DNA from: Candidatus Njordarchaeota archaeon
GTDB taxonomy: Archaea; Thermoproteota; JANJXX01; Panguiarchaeales; Panguiarchaeaceae
DNA length: 27,256 nucleotides
Direction: 5' to 3'
Assembly: GCA_029855985.1 (NCBI GenBank)
Contig: JAGSHR010000224.1
Coordinates: forward strand, 1-27,256
The notes under the pieces were generated by a model. The model did not search any database. It was given only the letters and a program-made list of their open reading frames with translations, and was not told the origin of the DNA. Each line of letters begins with the position of its first letter. Positions within the stretch are counted from its first letter, which is position 1. This document shows, one piece after another, positions 24,717-27,256 of this stretch. Both the position numbers and the translations under genes were made by a program.

Positions 24717-25000
24717 ATAAAGCTTGTATCAAAACATGTTAAATGTATTTCTTCTTATATTTATTGACTCACCTGGCCGTTTGAGAAACATTTTTTGGAT
24801 TTTGGACTTTGGTTTGGCATATGCTTAACAATACATGGAACGTTTCTAAGGCTGATGTGTCGAAGTGTTTTCATAGTTGCAATAACCTCAGATTATTTTA
24901 ATTAAAGTTAAAAAAAGTTTAAAAAAAGGAAATTTAGTATATATTTTATCGAAAATGCTATATTATTGTATTCTTGTCTGATTAGTTCAGGTGAGCATGA
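24717..25000 (+). promoter_or_regulatory. Spacer with the promoter of the beta-helix protein gene
   Basis: No gene is apparent. A T-rich stretch (about 24749-24770) could end the guide RNA. Near 24936-24947 tatatattttat is a TATA box candidate, and GGTGAG (24990-24995) is a clear ribosome binding site five bases before GTG 25001. The ATG at 24997 is in another frame. Confidence 0.45.
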
Positions 25001-27016
25001 GTGAAAAAGTGGATGTCCTTTCTTATTCTGTTGACCTTGGTTGCCCAATTTTATGTTGTTTCTTATGTAGGGTATCAAATGGAGTACAGTAAACTATCAA
25101 CAAAAGCTGGATTAGTAGATAATTTAAAATATAAAGCATCTTGGAGCAAACTGGGGCATCCAAAAGAATCAAATCATGTAGGGGGAATATACAGTTACGA
25201 AAAATATTCAAACAGTGCGAGTAATAACGAAGTGATAGATTCGATGACTTTTTCATCGTATTGCATGGTGATTGATTCCCCAGGTTACTACGAGCTTAAT
25301 TTTGATATCTTGAATTGTACTAACAATGTTGGTATATACATCAATGCGAGTGATGTTATTCTTAATGGGGAAGGTCATCTAGTAGATGGAGTTTATAATA
25401 GTAGCAGTAGGTATGGAATCTACATTGATTTTGTAAATAATGTAACGATATATAATATCACCCTTACAGACTGGTTTTATGCTGGTATATATTTGGAAGG
25501 TTCATCTAAAATCTTCTTTTATGAAAGCGAAATTAAGAACAACTGGCATGGGATAAAGATAAAATATTCAAATAATAACTCTGTATTTGGGAACAAGATA
25601 TTCCAAAACTGGGATGGTGTTAACATCGAAGGCTCCTACGGCAATAAGATATATGGCAATAATGTCTCATATAACGATTGGAATGGAATAAAGCTCACTG
25701 ATTCTAATTATAACGAAATCTATCAAAACATTGTTATGGGAAATGCGTGGACAGGAATAAGTTTAAGTGCATCATGGAACAATGTGATATACAGAAACAC
25801 AATTGTGGAAAACTGGGAAGGCGTTAATTTAGAAAATTCCCAGGCCAACAATATCTACGAGAATAATATAACGGAAAACCAATGGAACGGTATATATCTA
25901 AAATATTCGAGAAACAACATGGTAAATGGTAATAAGATCAGCCAAAATAGATATGGTATAAGCTTCGATTACTCAGACAACAACACATTAAAAGGCAATA
26001 CGTTTATTGGATGTGGAATACTCCTATGGGACTCATATAACAATTCGTTTCAAGGTGACACCGTGAATTATAAACCACTCGTGTACCTTGAAGGGGCAGA
26101 AAATATAGTAATTGACTACGAAGCAGGGCAGATTGTTATAGTGAAAAGTTCCAATATTACAATAAAAGAGCAAAAAATAGAAAATACCACCGTGGCAATA
26201 GAACTTTGGAAAACGAACAATACAATAATAGCTAATAGTACGCTGACTAAAAATCTAATTGGGGTTGGAATATACAATTCAACATTCAACACAGTTTACG
26301 GAAATAATATAACAAGCAACAAATATGGGTTAGAATTAATATACTCTAATAATAATACAATATATCTAAACAATTTCATAGACAATGAATATCAATATAT
26401 AATGGTTGATTGCAAAAACAACAGATTTTACTCTCCGATTAAAGTCACGTACAAGTATGGCGGCATTATATATGAAAACTATACAGGTAACTATTGGAGC
26501 GATTACCAGGGAACTGACGTAAACAAGGATGGAATTGGAGATACGCCCTATCAGGAAGATTCTTACCCACTAATCAACATGATTTCTGTTTCCAATTTCA
26601 TTGTTATTGCTGATGAACCGCCAAGAATCTCCATATTGTCCCCAAGTAATGAAACTGTTCTAAACACTACAACAGTGACTATAACTTGGAATGCAAGCGA
26701 TGATGTCGGTATTGATCACTACGAAATTTATGTCAATGAAACATTAATAGCAATAGTATCACCTAACGAAACAAATTATAATTTAACTTTTGAAAACAGC
26801 GGCACTTATATAATTTCTCTTAAAGTAATAGACACGTCGGGAAAAACAGCGTCAGATTCCATACTTATCAGAGTAATATTGACTTTTAATCAAACTCAAA
26901 AACAAGAAGGATCAACATATAATAAGACATCAATTCCATTAGAATTTGTAATCAGCATAGCCACAGTGTTTCTGGTAATACTAGTGATAATTGTTGTAAG
27001 AAAAAAGCCTAGCTAA
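25001..27016 (+). CDS. Membrane-anchored right-handed beta-helix protein (NosD-like)
   Basis: This is an exported surface protein. A signal peptide (about 1-23) is followed by a right-handed parallel beta-helix (about 85-500) of repeated coils with N-x-I-x-x-N patterns, of the NosD/CASH type that includes carbohydrate-active and copper-site maturation proteins. The motif NYWSDYQGTDVNKDGIGDTPY (split here as NYWSDYQGTDVN and KDGIGDTPY, near 495-515) is the usual end of archaeal NosD-like domains. Next come an Ig-like domain (about 540-630, with ITWNASDDVGIDHYEIY) and a C-terminal membrane helix (about 647-667) with a basic tail. Six successive coils each carry a tryptophan (182-295). No nos genes are nearby, so a copper role is unlikely. 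The start is GTG 25001. Confidence 0.88.
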   Translation: MKKWMSFLILLTLVAQFYVVSYVGYQMEYSKLSTKAGLVDNLKYKASWSKLGHPKESNHVGGIYSYEKYSNSASNNEVIDSMTFSSYCMVIDSPGYYELNFDILNCTNNVGIYINASDVILNGEGHLVDGVYNSSSRYGIYIDFVNNVTIYNITLTDWFYAGIYLEGSSKIFFYESEIKNNWHGIKIKYSNNNSVFGNKIFQNWDGVNIEGSYGNKIYGNNVSYNDWNGIKLTDSNYNEIYQNIVMGNAWTGISLSASWNNVIYRNTIVENWEGVNLENSQANNIYENNITENQWNGIYLKYSRNNMVNGNKISQNRYGISFDYSDNNTLKGNTFIGCGILLWDSYNNSFQGDTVNYKPLVYLEGAENIVIDYEAGQIVIVKSSNITIKEQKIENTTVAIELWKTNNTIIANSTLTKNLIGVGIYNSTFNTVYGNNITSNKYGLELIYSNNNTIYLNNFIDNEYQYIMVDCKNNRFYSPIKVTYKYGGIIYENYTGNYWSDYQGTDVNKDGIGDTPYQEDSYPLINMISVSNFIVIADEPPRISILSPSNETVLNTTTVTITWNASDDVGIDHYEIYVNETLIAIVSPNETNYNLTFENSGTYIISLKVIDTSGKTASDSILIRVILTFNQTQKQEGSTYNKTSIPLEFVISIATVFLVILVIIVVRKKPS

Positions 27017-27082
27017 GCATACTCCATAAAGTTGCAAAAGCACTTATTTTTTCTTAATTTCAACGTTTTTAACATAATTTTT

Positions 27083-27098
27083 TGGAACTTCTGTTCCA
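27083..27098 (+). terminator. Small hairpin with downstream T run
   Basis: TGGAAC (27083-27088) and GTTCCA (27093-27098) form a six-base-pair stem with the tetraloop TTCT, followed after about ten bases by ATTATTTTTTC. It lies about 65 bases after the beta-helix gene and may terminate it. Confidence 0.4.
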
Positions 27099-27174
27099 TC
27101 AAATAATTATTTTTTCTTGGTTTGTCAAATAATTTTTAATTGCTTTCTTTTATTTACCCATTAAGGTTTTTAGA

Positions 27175-27242
27175 GGAGCCCGCCTTTATAAATACCAGTA
27201 TTACTCTAATAATCCACATAGAATAGCCTCGAGGCGGGCTCC
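27175..27242. repeat. Perfect 11-bp GC-rich inverted repeat around a TATA box
   Basis: GGAGCCCGCCT (27175-27185) and AGGCGGGCTCC (27232-27242) are exact reverse complements with 46 bases between them. The left arm abuts TTTATAAATA (27185-27194), and the right arm ends two bases before ATG 27244. Inside is a smaller inverted repeat, TATTA-ctc-TAATA (27199-27211). It could be an operator pair flanking a promoter, the ends of a small mobile element, or part of a structured RNA. Confidence 0.6.
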
Positions 27243-27243
27243 A

Positions 27244-27256
27244 ATGAAATATATAC
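27244..27256 (+). CDS. Possible start of the next gene (cut by the window end)
   Basis: ATG 27244 opens a frame MKYI that runs off the window. The TATA box at 27185-27194 would start transcription near 27215, about 30 bases upstream, and GGCGGGCTCC lies just before the ATG. Only four codons are visible, so this is tentative. Confidence 0.3.

Noticed and set aside
27175..27243. The terminal inverted repeat as a tRNA acceptor stem (GGAGCCC...GGGCTCC-A, about 69 bases)
   Set aside because: There is no T-arm with a TTCRA-type loop before the 3' arm, no D-arm, and the interior holds a TATA box. Only the acceptor-like pairing fits.
1..27256. CRISPR arrays, insertion sequences, integrase or attachment sites, rRNA or tRNA genes
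   Set aside because: I saw no regularly spaced repeats, transposase or recombinase motifs, and no T-loop or rRNA signatures in the spacers.

Overview
The window is archaeal chromosome, AT-rich and densely packed. Archaeal TATA boxes sit about 25 bp upstream of expected transcript starts. Many genes have a GGTGA- or GGAGG-type ribosome binding site, often with a GTG or TTG start. There is a typical archaeal C/D box guide RNA, an archaeal fucose-isomerase-like gene and a longin-like domain protein. I cannot place the lineage; a TACK or Asgard-side archaeon would fit. I see no rRNA, tRNA, CRISPR array, insertion sequence or prophage.

Left part (1-8501): a tldD-tldE peptidase operon, a Trm112-like/SAM methyltransferase, a metallo-beta-lactamase-fold enzyme, a possible 19-residue membrane peptide, a TPR protein whose stop overlaps that of a convergent cysteine-motif protein of unknown function, then an MFS carrier followed by a TauE/SafE permease.

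Middle (8502-17319): a 0.5-kb gene-poor stretch with possible alternative hairpins leads to a 624-residue protein with an N-terminal longin-like domain. A convergent unknown protein follows. Next is a NitT/TauT-type ABC permease-ATPase pair, a terminator-like hairpin, a minus-strand coiled-coil/nuclease-like protein, and the minus-strand substrate-binding protein that probably belongs to the same transporter. A 13-base motif (ATACGTATMCCAA) lies upstream of both halves of the transporter. Divergent from the binding protein is a pstB-phoU pair without pstS, pstC or pstA in this window.

Right part (17457-27256): a multi-pass membrane protein of unknown function, a large membrane-anchored subtilisin-like protease with an inserted domain and a sharp composition change at its edge, a B3/B4-domain protein, a fucose-isomerase-like protein behind tandem palindromes, and a biotin-ligase-like protein that has lost its canonical catalytic motifs. 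These are followed by the C/D box guide RNA, a membrane-anchored right-handed beta-helix (NosD-like) protein with a tryptophan ladder, and at the end a perfect 11-bp GC-rich inverted repeat around the promoter of what may be the next gene.

The most interesting items are the guide RNA, the shared transporter motif, the degenerate biotin-ligase homologue, the longin-helical protein, the mosaic-looking protease gene and the terminal inverted repeat. No single multi-gene novel system is evident.
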